In this document: positions 22,447 to 29,414 of the stretch, in pieces
How positions within the stretch are numbered: the stretch's first letter is position 1
Layout: every line of letters starts with the position of its first letter
DNA from: Candidatus Peribacteria bacterium
GTDB taxonomy: Bacteria > Patescibacteriota > Gracilibacteria > Peribacterales > Peribacteraceae
NCBI GenBank assembly: GCA_943350395.1
Contig: CALRAD010000010.1
Coordinates: 1 to 34,870 of the forward strand
Length of the DNA: 34,870 nucleotides
Direction of reading: 5' to 3'
Position numbers and translations under genes: made by a program
The notes under the pieces: model-generated
Seen by the model: the letters and a program-made list of their open reading frames with translations, nothing else
What the model was told of the DNA's origin: nothing
Database searches by the model: none

Positions 22447-22482
22447 CCAAATTCCATTTGGGTTTTGGTTTCTGGAATTTGG
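22447..22482. terminator. Hairpin between rpsI and the converging gene
   Basis: CCAAATTCCA (22447-22456) and TGGAATTTGG (22473-22482) form a perfect 10-bp stem with a 16-nt loop, followed by AATTTTCTT. Lying between converging genes, it is a likely bidirectional terminator, although the U-run is weak and the stem is AT-rich. Confidence 0.5.
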
Positions 22483-22489
22483 AATTTTC

Positions 22490-22849
22490 TTAGATGGCAA
22501 TTTGCAACTTCATGTAATACACACTCGATCCTTCCGCGTTGTCCGCGATGAAGCGGGCTTCGATTGCATTGAGTTGCAGAATCGTTTGGCACATCTTGAG
22601 CATCATCTCCGGAGGAAGAGTCACGCCGGCTCTGAGGCACGTAATACAGAGCCCTGCGGCGTCTTTTGCCTTAATGTAGGGCTCGCCGAGGGTCTTGATC
22701 GCTTTCACGAGGTTCTGCTGGAGACTGTGAATATAGTGGTCGATGTGTTGCTCGAGTTGTTCCATCGGCAATTCGTAGACATCAGGCAGCGCTTCGATGA
22801 TGTCTAAATCTTTATGGATCGCATGAGCGATGCAGGCTTCGATGGACAT
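22490..22849 (-). CDS. Hypothetical helical protein
   Basis: The product is 119 residues from ATG 22849 (MSIEACIAHAIHKDLDIIEA...) and is predicted almost entirely helical. It contains a segment LPMEQLEQHIDHYIHSLQQN and a CITC pair near residue 68. There is no signal peptide or membrane segment. A TATACT at 22897-22902 (minus strand) about 45 nt upstream may be its -10 box, with no clear -35. I do not recognise the family. Confidence 0.6.
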   Translation of the reverse strand: MSIEACIAHAIHKDLDIIEALPDVYELPMEQLEQHIDHYIHSLQQNLVKAIKTLGEPYIKAKDAAGLCITCLRAGVTLPPEMMLKMCQTILQLNAIEARFIADNAEGSSVYYMKLQIAI

Positions 22850-22981
22850 GAGATTTGTGTGTGAATGTTTGTGTAATTTTTTTGACGAATCCGATCAGTA
22901 TAGCAGAAAACACTTCTTCACGCACGGGTCAGAGGTTGCGGGAGAGAGGAGATATGGTTTGTTAACGAAAAGATTATTTTC

Positions 22982-23227
22982 CTATAGGCGTGCAAGCTTT
23001 CTGTCGTGTCTACTCGCCATAGCAATTGTTGCGTCCAAATCCTCTTGTAGAGCCTGAATATCTTTTTGAGTTTCCGAGAATCCTTGTTCCACTTTTATTG
23101 TCAGATTCGTGATTTGCCCCTGCAAACCGACAACTTTGTCTCCAAGACCTGTGATTTGCACCTGCAAGTCACTTTTCATTCCTTGCATATGTTCCAGAAG
23201 CACTTTGTTGGTGATATCGTCTGCCAT
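22982..23227 (-). CDS. Small coiled-coil protein
   Basis: The 81-residue product (MADDITNKVLLEHMQGMKSD ...) has heptad-like hydrophobic spacing over most of its length (VQITGLGDKVVGLQGQITNL, then TIKVEQGFSETQKDIQAL), which predicts a parallel coiled coil and probably an oligomer. It has no membrane segment. A well-placed promoter ends eight bases before the ATG. The function is unknown; short coiled-coil proteins of this sort are common in Patescibacteria, but that is only a general impression. Confidence 0.6.
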   Translation of the reverse strand: MADDITNKVLLEHMQGMKSDLQVQITGLGDKVVGLQGQITNLTIKVEQGFSETQKDIQALQEDLDATIAMASRHDRKLARL

Positions 23228-23235
23228 AGGGAGCG

Positions 23236-23264
23236 ATGCTAGGACGATTCTCCAGCCAAGGCAA
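23236..23264 (-). promoter_or_regulatory. Candidate leaderless promoter of the coiled-coil gene
   Basis: On the minus strand TTGCCT (23259-23264), 17 nt, TAGCAT (23236-23241), then 8 nt to the ATG at 23227. Confidence 0.45.
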
Positions 23265-23279
23265 TAAAAATAGGGTGCT

Positions 23280-24953
23280 TCAATACACAGTCTCTAAATA
23301 ACAAGATTCACAATACACAATCTCCGGTCTCTCGGGCCCGTACGTTGTCTCGATCGGCTTGCTGCATTTCGCGCAGGAACGCTTGTGGAGCGTTCTGGAT
23401 GTCTGACGCTTCTGCAGTGCCATCATGCGCGTTAGAGGGGCTTCCTTGGGCACAGGGAGGCCGATTTTTCGATAGAAGGCGAGCTCTTGGGGGATCAGGC
23501 GGTAGGGCTTTCCGGAGATTGCACAGCGCAGGATGAAATTGAGAATGTCATCCGGGACTTCTGCGATGTCGTCCGGAATATCTTTGGCGTCGATCGCTTT
23601 CAGATCATCAGGTAGCGCTTGCTCAAACTCCGACCAGCGCCATCCACGATGCAAGGCCTCACGCTGATCCAGCGGATACCATTCGTTTGCCTTGCTTTCG
23701 TTATACCCGAAGCTCGAGAGCTCGGGCGGAAAGAACTCTCCCCATGTTTTTTCTTTACGCATGGCATCAACGATCTTCGGGACAAGCGCCTCGTACTCCT
23801 CTTTTGTGTACTGCTTATTCAAAATGCAATACCTCTTATTCCTGATCCCGAAGCATCCGAAGCAGTCTTTGGAACTGTGGCAGTTGTCGCAGTAGAGCAT
23901 CGAGCTGCATTGGTACGTGAGGTTGCAGCAGACTCCGGAGATCAGTTCGATGATGTTCGCGCAGTTGTAGAGCAGTTCGTTGTTGCCGCACCGCATGAAA
24001 TCGCAGCAGTCCGTGTTCTTGTGACCCTCGAAACCGTAGCGGCAGTCTTCAAAATGCTTGCCGTTGTATCCCTGATGAACGTTCTTACAATGCAATAGAT
24101 AGTTGCCGGTACAGTTTTCCGAACCGATTTCCCAGATATTGGGCACGGGTACTGTCGCCCGCAATGTCTCGATCTTCTGTTCAAATTCTTTTCGAAACAC
24201 GGAGTCGGTCAGAAGCTTTTTACTCATACGATCAAATTCTTCCGGCTGCACTTTTTCGTTCAGTATTTCATTCGATGCATTGCGTTTCCCCACGCACCCA
24301 AGAACACGCTTGCAGCCCTTGCAGTCGAAGCAAAGCATGCCGTCGGTCACATTGAAGCAGAGCGTGAGCCAATGCCCGTTGTAGCAGTCCTCGCAGAGAA
24401 CACAGCTATAGCAGAGTTGCATGCGTTCGCACGAGAAGCAGTCGACGCTGTCACTCGAGCTGAAGACGAAATCGCTGAAGTACACTTCTTCATCATCGAT
24501 CAATGATGACCCCATGTAGCAGTTCTTGTTTCTGGAACTGTGGACGGTGTAGTCACTGTTCTCGCTCTGCGTCGAGAAAATGCACAGACGCGGCACCTGC
24601 TTTCGAAGATCTGAAAATTGCGTGAAGAAGGAAGAAGAGAGATCGAAATCCTTGCCGTAGGTGAGACCGTCCCACTGATCCGACCAGAAGCAGTCGTGGC
24701 AGTAGACAGTGAATCCTTTGTCCGGTGAATAGATCGAGATGACGTTCTTTTTGCACGATGCACACGTGTTTTTGTAGTAGTGGTTGTCGTTTCGAAAGGC
24801 GATGCGGCGTTGCTGTCTGCATTCGGGGCAGAGTGATGGGGGAGGCAGATGCAACGTTGTTTCTCCGACGACAGGCGATAGTTTTTTGAGCATCGCAAGA
24901 TCGTCATCGAGAATCGTGAAGTCCGAGGAGCAATTCTGACAATGTTGTTTCAT
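23280..24953 (-). CDS. Cysteine-rich zinc-ribbon protein, Patescibacteria-type family
   Basis: The 557-residue product has over 50 cysteines. Residues 1-110 contain a zinc ribbon (MKQHCQNCSSDF), LCPECRQQRRIAFRN and CASCKK, then YCHDCFWSDQWDGLTYGKDF. The middle (about 130-400) is a ladder of short repeats with Cys pairs (NCYMGSSLID, LCYSCVLCEDCYNG, CFDCKGC, CCNLTYQCSSMLYCDNCHSS), then the segment RNKRYCILNKQYTKEEYEAL. The end is a second ribbon (CAKCSKPIETTYGPERPEIV, then YCESCYLETVY). I recognise this architecture from uncharacterised proteins recurring in CPR genomes; no activity is known to me. No signal peptide. A repetitive, metal-studded solenoid is an inference. Confidence 0.8.
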   Translation of the reverse strand: MKQHCQNCSSDFTILDDDLAMLKKLSPVVGETTLHLPPPSLCPECRQQRRIAFRNDNHYYKNTCASCKKNVISIYSPDKGFTVYCHDCFWSDQWDGLTYGKDFDLSSSFFTQFSDLRKQVPRLCIFSTQSENSDYTVHSSRNKNCYMGSSLIDDEEVYFSDFVFSSSDSVDCFSCERMQLCYSCVLCEDCYNGHWLTLCFNVTDGMLCFDCKGCKRVLGCVGKRNASNEILNEKVQPEEFDRMSKKLLTDSVFRKEFEQKIETLRATVPVPNIWEIGSENCTGNYLLHCKNVHQGYNGKHFEDCRYGFEGHKNTDCCDFMRCGNNELLYNCANIIELISGVCCNLTYQCSSMLYCDNCHSSKDCFGCFGIRNKRYCILNKQYTKEEYEALVPKIVDAMRKEKTWGEFFPPELSSFGYNESKANEWYPLDQREALHRGWRWSEFEQALPDDLKAIDAKDIPDDIAEVPDDILNFILRCAISGKPYRLIPQELAFYRKIGLPVPKEAPLTRMMALQKRQTSRTLHKRSCAKCSKPIETTYGPERPEIVYCESCYLETVY

Positions 24954-25006
24954 GAGAATGCGTGAAATGAGCTTTAAATATACTGTTATTGAACTGAAGA
25001 TGATAA

Positions 25007-25035
25007 TAGACAGTATAGATTTAATATATTATAAT
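25007..25035 (+). promoter_or_regulatory. Leaderless promoter of the 187-residue gene
   Basis: TAGACA (25007-25012), exactly 17 nt, a perfect TATAAT (25030-25035), then 8 nt (AAATAAGT) to the ATG at 25044. It lies in a very AT-rich divergent intergenic region (24954-25043). Confidence 0.65.
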
Positions 25036-25043
25036 AAATAAGT

Positions 25044-25607
25044 ATGGAAGACATCAATGCCATGGTTGATAAGGATGCACGATATGCATTCGTTGTTTTC
25101 ACAACAGGAGCTGAAACCGGTTGGGTGTCGATGCATGCCTGCGATTACAGCCCGACCACTGCAGATGCCATGCTGAAGAGAGAATATGGATCTGGCTCAC
25201 ATGCAATTGCAGCACTGGAGGACCTTCGATTGGAGCAAATATCCGCTCTCAATGTCATTTTTGACAACGTAAGCGATATGCGGATCTCTACGAGACAGGA
25301 TTTGGAACGAGTGCTGTCATTTCATTGTGAAGCCATACGGGAAATACCGATACGAAGTGCGATCCATGCGTCATTTCTTCCTGAAATAACGAGAACGCGG
25401 GGCGACACAAAATATTTGCCGATCATACAGAGGCTCTTTGATTTGTACCTTGAATGCGGCGATGACTCCATACAATTTGAGAGCGCGGCGGAACGTGAAA
25501 CAGTCGGAATGGAACCTGCGAGAAAAAAAAGTTGCATGATGATTTTCCAAATTGCATTTCGCGAAACAAGGAATCGCATAACGGAAACGATGACGAGATG
25601 GAATTAG
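25044..25607 (+). CDS. Hypothetical protein, possibly acquired
   Basis: The product is 187 residues (MEDINAMVDKDARYAFVVFT...), acidic, mixed alpha/beta in appearance, with no signal peptide and no recognised motif. The first third (YAFVVFTTGAETGWVSMHAC) suggests beta strands; later parts are helical (LPIIQRLFDLYLECGDDSIQ). Codon use is less GC-biased at third positions than in the neighbouring housekeeping genes, which may mean horizontal arrival. It has a strong promoter of its own. It ends 85 nt before tRNA-Thr, which reads the other way. Confidence 0.6.
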   Translation: MEDINAMVDKDARYAFVVFTTGAETGWVSMHACDYSPTTADAMLKREYGSGSHAIAALEDLRLEQISALNVIFDNVSDMRISTRQDLERVLSFHCEAIREIPIRSAIHASFLPEITRTRGDTKYLPIIQRLFDLYLECGDDSIQFESAAERETVGMEPARKKSCMMIFQIAFRETRNRITETMTRWN

Positions 25608-25688
25608 GATATGTGGCGACGATCAATCGGCATGTACCTCGCAAAAAGCATAGTATGCAAAGAATTCATGTCAATTTTTTGATGTGGA

Positions 25689-25764
25689 TGGAGCCGACGA
25701 CCGGAATCGAACCGGTGACCCTAGGTTTACGATACCTATGCTCTACCAGCTGAGCTACGTCGGC
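25689..25764 (-). tRNA. tRNA-Thr (anticodon CGT)
   Basis: On the minus strand the cloverleaf is complete. Acceptor GCCGACG pairs with CGTCGGC, the D arm is GCTCAGCTGGTAGAGC, the anticodon stem TAGGT/ACCTA holds the loop ATCGTAA with anticodon CGT, and the T arm is CCGGTTCGATTCCGG. Discriminator T is followed by an encoded CCA (25689-25691). The tRNA reads ACG threonine codons. Its 5' end sequence is duplicated 99 bp away (25852-25866). Confidence 0.95.
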
Positions 25765-25866
25765 TTATCTTGCACTGGTGCCAAACTCTGGAAAGATCGA
25801 AACGATACGGAGGGAAAGCTGCCTGTCCTCCGTAGCTTTAGCGAAGGAGGAAGCTACGTCGGCTTA
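25753..25866. repeat. 15-nt direct repeat of the tRNA-Thr end flanking a palindromic element
   Basis: AGCTACGTCGGCTTA occurs at 25753-25767 (the 5' part of tRNA-Thr, read on the minus strand) and again, identical, at 25852-25866. The 99-bp unit between starts contains dispersed palindromic copy D. This could be an attachment-site-like duplication or a target duplication from element movement. Confidence 0.65.
25821..25851 (-). repeat. Dispersed palindromic element, copy D (next to tRNA-Thr)
   Basis: On the minus strand TCCTCCTTCGCTAAAGCTAC, then GGAGGACAGGC. The stem TCCTCC pairs with GGAGGA. It matches the family skeleton CC.CCT.CGCT...AGCTACGG.GG.CAGGC seen in copy C. Confidence 0.75.
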
Positions 25867-25990
25867 CTGTCTGGTTTCCGTGGGTGTTCTATCTCTTAAA
25901 AGATCAGCGTTGCAGCGCGTATTCTCGTGAAAAACACGATGTTTGGCAAGCATGATGTTTTTTTGCGGTTTTTTACCCTGAGACGCTCGC

Positions 25991-25996
25991 TATACT
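25991..25996 (+). promoter_or_regulatory. -10 box directly upstream of dprA
   Basis: TATACT followed by CCCCTC and the ATG at 26003 (6-nt spacing). No good -35 is found at 16-18 nt; the upstream region is T-rich (TTTTTTTGCGGTTTTTT). Confidence 0.5.
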
Positions 25997-26002
25997 CCCC
26001 TC

Positions 26003-27094
26003 ATGGATATGGAAAAAGCTCTCCGTTGGTCGTGGATGAATGTGCTCACGCGCAAGCGGTATGATCTGCTGAAGGAAAAATTTAGAACACTCGATTGTGC
26101 TCTTGAAAATATTTCGGTCGAAATGCTTGGGGAACTCGGCATCAGGGAAAACACTGCGATGGGAGCCATCAACCGTTTGGAGGAATTTGATCCTGAGGCA
26201 CATCAAAAAGAATTGCAGAAGCGGGGTCTCACGCTGCTCACGATTGAAGACGAAGCCTACCCAGAAGCACTCCTGCAGATTCCTGATGCGCCTGTCTTTC
26301 TTTACGCAAGAGGTGATGTGAGTATTCTCCGTGAGCCCTGCCTCGCGCTCGTCGGTACGCGAGGCATGAGCGACTACGGCAAACGTGTCACGGAGCATTT
26401 TGTCTCACCTCTCGTGAAGGCAGGCATTGTCACGGTGAGTGGTCTTGCTGCCGGTATCGATGCTGAGGTCGCGCGCGAGACGATAAGAGCAGGTGGGAAG
26501 ACAGTGGCTGTTCTCGGTCACGGTTTCGGGACGATGTATCCGAAGGCTCACGTTCATCTTGCCGATGACATTGTGAAAGCCGGCGGCTTAATTCTCTCGG
26601 AGCTTGCGCTCGATATTCAGCCCGACAAGTTTACGTTTCCGGCTCGCAACAGGATTATCGCAGGTCTTTCGCTTGGTACGGTCGTGCTTGAGGCTGCGAA
26701 GCAGAGCGGATCTCTGATCACCGCCGATTTGGCACTCGATTACAACCGCGATGTGTTCGCCGTTGCCGGACCGATTTTCGACCCCAACTACGAAGGTTGT
26801 CATCAGATCATTCGGAAGGGGACCGGCAAGCTTGTCACCGATGCGGCTGACATTCTCTGTGAGCTTGGGATGGCGCATGCGGTGACCGCACCGCAAGAAT
26901 CACGCAGAGATTTTGCCGCAGAGAATCAGGAAGAAGCAGTCGTGTGGTCGGTGCTCACAACAATGCCCGTTGATCTCGACGATCTCGTCGTCAAAGCGAA
27001 GTTGGACGCTGCTACGCTGAATGCAACACTGACGATGCTCGAGCTTCGGGGTGCTGTCAAAAATGTCGGGGCGGGGCAGTGGGTGAGGGTGTAA
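26003..27094 (+). CDS. dprA: DNA processing protein DprA
   Basis: DprA protects incoming single-stranded DNA and loads RecA during natural transformation. The 363-residue product has an N-terminal helical domain (about 1-75), a Rossmann-like core (about 80-290) and a C-terminal winged-helix-like part (about 310-363). Core motifs are ALVGTRGMSDYGKRV, TVSGLAAGIDAEVARETIRA, TVAVLGHGFGTMYPKAH, LILSELALDIQPDKFTFPAR, NRIIAGLS and SGSLITADLALDYNRDVFAV. Length is normal. It begins immediately after its own -10 box. Its presence supports competence for DNA uptake, which is known for many Patescibacteria; the com genes are not in this window. Confidence 0.95.
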   Translation: MDMEKALRWSWMNVLTRKRYDLLKEKFRTLDCALENISVEMLGELGIRENTAMGAINRLEEFDPEAHQKELQKRGLTLLTIEDEAYPEALLQIPDAPVFLYARGDVSILREPCLALVGTRGMSDYGKRVTEHFVSPLVKAGIVTVSGLAAGIDAEVARETIRAGGKTVAVLGHGFGTMYPKAHVHLADDIVKAGGLILSELALDIQPDKFTFPARNRIIAGLSLGTVVLEAAKQSGSLITADLALDYNRDVFAVAGPIFDPNYEGCHQIIRKGTGKLVTDAADILCELGMAHAVTAPQESRRDFAAENQEEAVVWSVLTTMPVDLDDLVVKAKLDAATLNATLTMLELRGAVKNVGAGQWVRV

Positions 27095-27114
27095 ATTTTG
27101 CAAGAATGAATCGC

Positions 27115-27208
27115 GGCCAGGATGGCCACGCTGATGAAATTGAGATTGAACCAGTGCGCCTTTCCAAGGCGCGGGCATCAGAACCGTAGACGCGCGAATC
27201 GCGCGTCT
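27115..27208. repeat. Intergenic cluster of short hairpins after dprA
   Basis: Three small inverted repeats lie in the 131-nt gap between dprA and the next, converging gene: GGCC-AGGAT-GGCC (27115-27127), GCGCCTT-TCC-AAGGCGC (27156-27172) and AGACGCGCG-AAT-CGCGCGTCT (27188-27208). The last has the look of a dispersed palindrome. One or more may act as terminators. No gene is seen here. Confidence 0.6.
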
Positions 27209-27225
27209 CTACACAAATACATCGT

Positions 27226-27426
27226 TTATGACATCTGAGATTCCTGTCTTCCGAGACATTGTTGATAATGTTGTCTCAGCAAATTTCCAAGCTCAGTTCC
27301 TTGTTCTACTTCCACAAGAATTTGTCTTGGACTTAGATCTCTTCCGCTTAAATTCATAATGGTTTCGTCTGGAAAAGGCGAGTTTGCAACATAATCTGTC
27401 ATGTGCTCCAGTGCGTCTCCAAGCAT
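27226..27426 (-). CDS. Small hypothetical protein
   Basis: The frame from ATG 27426 encodes 66 residues (MLGDALEHMTDYVANSPFPD, ... VEQGTELGNLLRQHYQQCLG). It is acidic at the start and helical at the end, with no membrane segment or known motif. Its best support is a complete promoter whose -35 box overlaps the tpiA stop codon and whose -10 box ends six bases before the ATG. It may instead be a chance frame. Confidence 0.5.
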   Translation of the reverse strand: MLGDALEHMTDYVANSPFPDETIMNLSGRDLSPRQILVEVEQGTELGNLLRQHYQQCLGRQESQMS

Positions 27427-27432
27427 GCCTCA

Positions 27433-27460
27433 ATCGTAATCTCGTCAGAATAAAAGTCAA
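27433..27460 (-). promoter_or_regulatory. Leaderless promoter of the 66-residue gene
   Basis: On the minus strand TTGACT (27455-27460), 16 nt, TACGAT (27433-27438), 6 nt, ATG. The -35 hexamer contains the tpiA TGA stop codon. Confidence 0.55.
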
Positions 27461-28161
27461 TTTTTTACTGCTGCTTCGACAATCTTCCTGAATTCCTCCG
27501 GCTTGAGTGATGCTCCGCCGATCAATCCTCCGTCGATTTCGGGTTGTGCCAAAAATTCCGCTGCATTCGCGCTGTTCATCGATCCGCCGTAGAGAATGCG
27601 TGTATTTTTGTCCTTGAGAAGCGACCGGATGAATGCATGCGTTTCATTTGCTTCGGAAGCAGTCGGCGTTTTCCCTGTTCCGATTGCCCAGACTGGCTCG
27701 TACGCTACGATCATGCCTTCAGTTTCTGCAAGAGCAAGCAGTTGTTCCGCGAGCACCTCTTTTGTTTCCCCCATCTCGCGTTGATCGGAATTTTCACCGA
27801 TGCAGAGCACCGGTATCAGACCGTTTTCCAGAGCTGACAGTACTTGTTTCGCAATGTACTCATCGTTCTCTTCATGATGCTGCCTGCGTTCGCTGTGACC
27901 GCAGAGCACGTGTGTGCAGCCGATAGATTTGATCTGTTGCATCGCAATATCTCCAGTGAATGCTCCTGCAGTTTCCGGTCTTCCGCACTGAGCGCCGACC
28001 GAAAGCTTTGCCGCGATACAGAGACGAAGATCAATGGCAGTCGGAAAAACCGCAACGTCGACAGCCTCACTCGAAACGTATGGAGAATCAGGCGTATCCC
28101 ACCCGACCGGTGCAGCATTCATTTTCCAATTTGCCCCGATGAATTTTTTCCGATTCGGCAT
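27457..28161 (-). CDS. tpiA: Triosephosphate isomerase
   Basis: The enzyme interconverts dihydroxyacetone phosphate and glyceraldehyde 3-phosphate in glycolysis. The start is ATG 28161 (MPNRKKFIGANWKMN); the upstream open frame crosses into the rpiB side and has no promoter that fits. Catalytic residues are all visible: Asn11 and Lys13 in GANWKMN, His89 in CGHSERR, Glu155 in AYEPVWAIGTGKT. The phosphate-binding ends YGGSMNSANAAE and GLIGGASL are present. At 234 residues it is slightly short (family about 250). It diverges from rpiB with only 28 nt between the starts. Confidence 0.95.
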   Translation of the reverse strand: MPNRKKFIGANWKMNAAPVGWDTPDSPYVSSEAVDVAVFPTAIDLRLCIAAKLSVGAQCGRPETAGAFTGDIAMQQIKSIGCTHVLCGHSERRQHHEENDEYIAKQVLSALENGLIPVLCIGENSDQREMGETKEVLAEQLLALAETEGMIVAYEPVWAIGTGKTPTASEANETHAFIRSLLKDKNTRILYGGSMNSANAAEFLAQPEIDGGLIGGASLKPEEFRKIVEAAVKN

Positions 28162-28167
28162 GCTCTC

Positions 28168-28173
28168 AGTGTA
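28168..28173 (-). promoter_or_regulatory. -10 box directly upstream of tpiA
   Basis: On the minus strand TACACT, then GAGAGC (6 nt) and the ATG at 28161. A -35 would fall inside rpiB; the sequence there (TATTCA) is a poor match. Confidence 0.45.
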
Positions 28174-28176
28174 CGG

Positions 28177-28182
28177 TATACT
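28177..28182 (+). promoter_or_regulatory. -10 box directly upstream of rpiB
   Basis: TATACT, then TGCGTTC (7 nt) and ATG at 28190. It lies three bases from the opposing tpiA -10 box, so polymerases at the two promoters would exclude one another. Confidence 0.5.
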
Positions 28183-28189
28183 TGCGTTC

Positions 28190-28639
28190 ATGAATACGCC
28201 TGAGCGAGTCGTTCTTGGCACGGATCATGCAGGTTTCGCCCTCAAGGAAGCCGTAAAAGCTCATCTGATTGCAAAAAAAATCGACGTTATCGACTGCGGC
28301 ACATCGTCGGAAGACGAAGTCGACTATCCTCCGTTCATCCGAAAAGCAGCGCAGGCCGTTCTTGAGTACGGGTGCCCGGGGATCGTATTCGGCGGCAGCG
28401 GCAATGGCGAAGCGATGGTCGCGAACAAAGTGCATGGCATTCGCTGCGCACGCTGCGTAAGCCTCTGGGATGCGGAAATGGCGCGTCGCCATAACGATGC
28501 GCAGATGATGAGCCTTGCGGGTCGAGTGACCGACAAAAAACTTGCGTGCGAGATGGTGGATCTGTTTCTCGTAACACCCTTTGACGGCGGTCGACATCAG
28601 AAGAGGTTACTACAGTTTCCGGATATGGCGGAAAAATAG
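28190..28639 (+). CDS. rpiB: Ribose-5-phosphate isomerase B
   Basis: RpiB interconverts ribose 5-phosphate and ribulose 5-phosphate. The start is ATG 28190 (MNTPERVVLGTDHAGFALKE); the longer open frame overlaps tpiA. The family's GSDHAG-type opening is GTDHAG at 10-15. Instead of the E. coli CGTGIG active-site loop it has FGGSGNGEAMVANK at 67-80, so the catalytic Cys is absent and Glu74 takes the place it has in the Mycobacterium-type enzyme. RCARC and RRHNDAQMMSLAGR follow. Length 149 is normal. It is followed by rpe after an inverted repeat, making a small pentose-phosphate group. Confidence 0.94.
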   Translation: MNTPERVVLGTDHAGFALKEAVKAHLIAKKIDVIDCGTSSEDEVDYPPFIRKAAQAVLEYGCPGIVFGGSGNGEAMVANKVHGIRCARCVSLWDAEMARRHNDAQMMSLAGRVTDKKLACEMVDLFLVTPFDGGRHQKRLLQFPDMAEK

Positions 28640-28656
28640 AAGATTCAGGGGAAATT

Positions 28657-28746
28657 TAGAATGTATAATGTATAATGTAGAATGAAATCTTGGTTACTCA
28701 GTTTGTTGTGAGTCATTCTACATTCTTAATTCTACATTCTACATTC
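28657..28746. repeat. Inverted repeat of TAGAATGTA-type units between rpiB and rpe
   Basis: The left arm (TTAGAATGTATAATGTATAA, then TGTAGAATGA to 28686) and the right arm (TCATTCTACATTCTTAATTC, then TACATTCTACATTC, 28713-28746) are built of the same 7-9-nt units in opposite orientation. It could fold into a long AT-rich hairpin, or be a remnant of tandem duplication. The GTG start of rpe lies immediately after it. A weak -10-like TACATT is part of the repeat. Confidence 0.65.
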
Positions 28747-29382
28747 GTGAAAGTCCTCATCACACCTTCGATTCTCTCGGCTGATCTCGGACATCTGCAG
28801 GATGAGATCGCGTCGGTCGAGGCGTACGCCGATTGGTTGCAGGTCGATGTGATGGATGGACATTTTGTGCCGAATTTGAGCTTCGGCGCTCCGGTGCTCA
28901 AAAAAATAAAAACGAAGCTTCCGCTCGATATTCATCTGATGGTGAGTAACCCAAAGGATCGCATTACAGAATTTGCTGCACTCGGCGTCCAAAATATTAC
29001 ATTCCATGCGGAGGCAGTTACCGGTACGGAGGAAAGGAGAGCCCTGATACAAGCCATCCGTAAGATGAAGGCAACTGCGGGCATCGCCTTGAATCCAGAG
29101 ACGTCCGTCTCGGCAATCGATGATGTGATCAGTGAAATCGATCTCGTGCTGATCATGTCCGTGCATCCCGGATTCGGCGGTCAGAAATTTTTGCAGGAGA
29201 GTCTCGAGAAAGTCAGAGATATTCGTGTGAAATTTCCAAAATTGATGATCCAAATCGATGGAGGTATCGATACCGCGTCCGCTCCGAAAGCAATCGAAGC
29301 GGGAGCAAATAATCTCGTTGCCGGTACGGCGATTTTTGGATCGAAGGATCGCGAAGCTGCAATCAAAGCTCTCAGGGGTTGA
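28747..29382 (+). CDS. rpe: Ribulose-phosphate 3-epimerase
   Basis: The enzyme interconverts ribulose 5-phosphate and xylulose 5-phosphate. The start is GTG 28747 (MKVLITPSILSADLGHLQDE); upstream codons come from the inverted repeat. The TIM-barrel motifs are VDVMDGHFVPNLSFG (33-47), DIHLMVSNP (61-69), MSVHPGFGGQKF, MIQIDGGID and NNLVAGTAIFGS. Three of the four usual metal ligands are seen (Asp35, His63, and Asp in QIDGGI), but the first, normally His in 'H.DVMD', is Gln here (LQVDVMD). Length 211 is normal. The stop codon overlaps the next gene's -35 box. Confidence 0.94.
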   Translation: MKVLITPSILSADLGHLQDEIASVEAYADWLQVDVMDGHFVPNLSFGAPVLKKIKTKLPLDIHLMVSNPKDRITEFAALGVQNITFHAEAVTGTEERRALIQAIRKMKATAGIALNPETSVSAIDDVISEIDLVLIMSVHPGFGGQKFLQESLEKVRDIRVKFPKLMIQIDGGIDTASAPKAIEAGANNLVAGTAIFGSKDREAAIKALRG

Positions 29383-29406
29383 CATTGCTTGTGCCCATCG
29401 TAAAAT
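29379..29406 (+). promoter_or_regulatory. Leaderless promoter of the DUF192 lipoprotein gene
   Basis: A consensus TTGACA (29379-29384), 16 nt, TAAAAT (29401-29406), then 8 nt to ATG 29415. The -35 hexamer contains the TGA stop of rpe. Confidence 0.7.
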
Positions 29407-29414
29407 ATTTTCCT

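Noticed and set aside
25684-25899. 71-codon plus-strand frame (MDGADDRNRTGDPRFTIPML...)
   Set aside because: It is the antisense of tRNA-Thr; the 'RNRTGDPRFTIPMLYQLSYVG' peptide is a well-known artefact of reading tRNA genes backwards.
29379-29414. TTG start for the DUF192 lipoprotein
   Set aside because: These codons form the -35 and -10 promoter elements; ATG 29415 gives a proper lipoprotein signal peptide.
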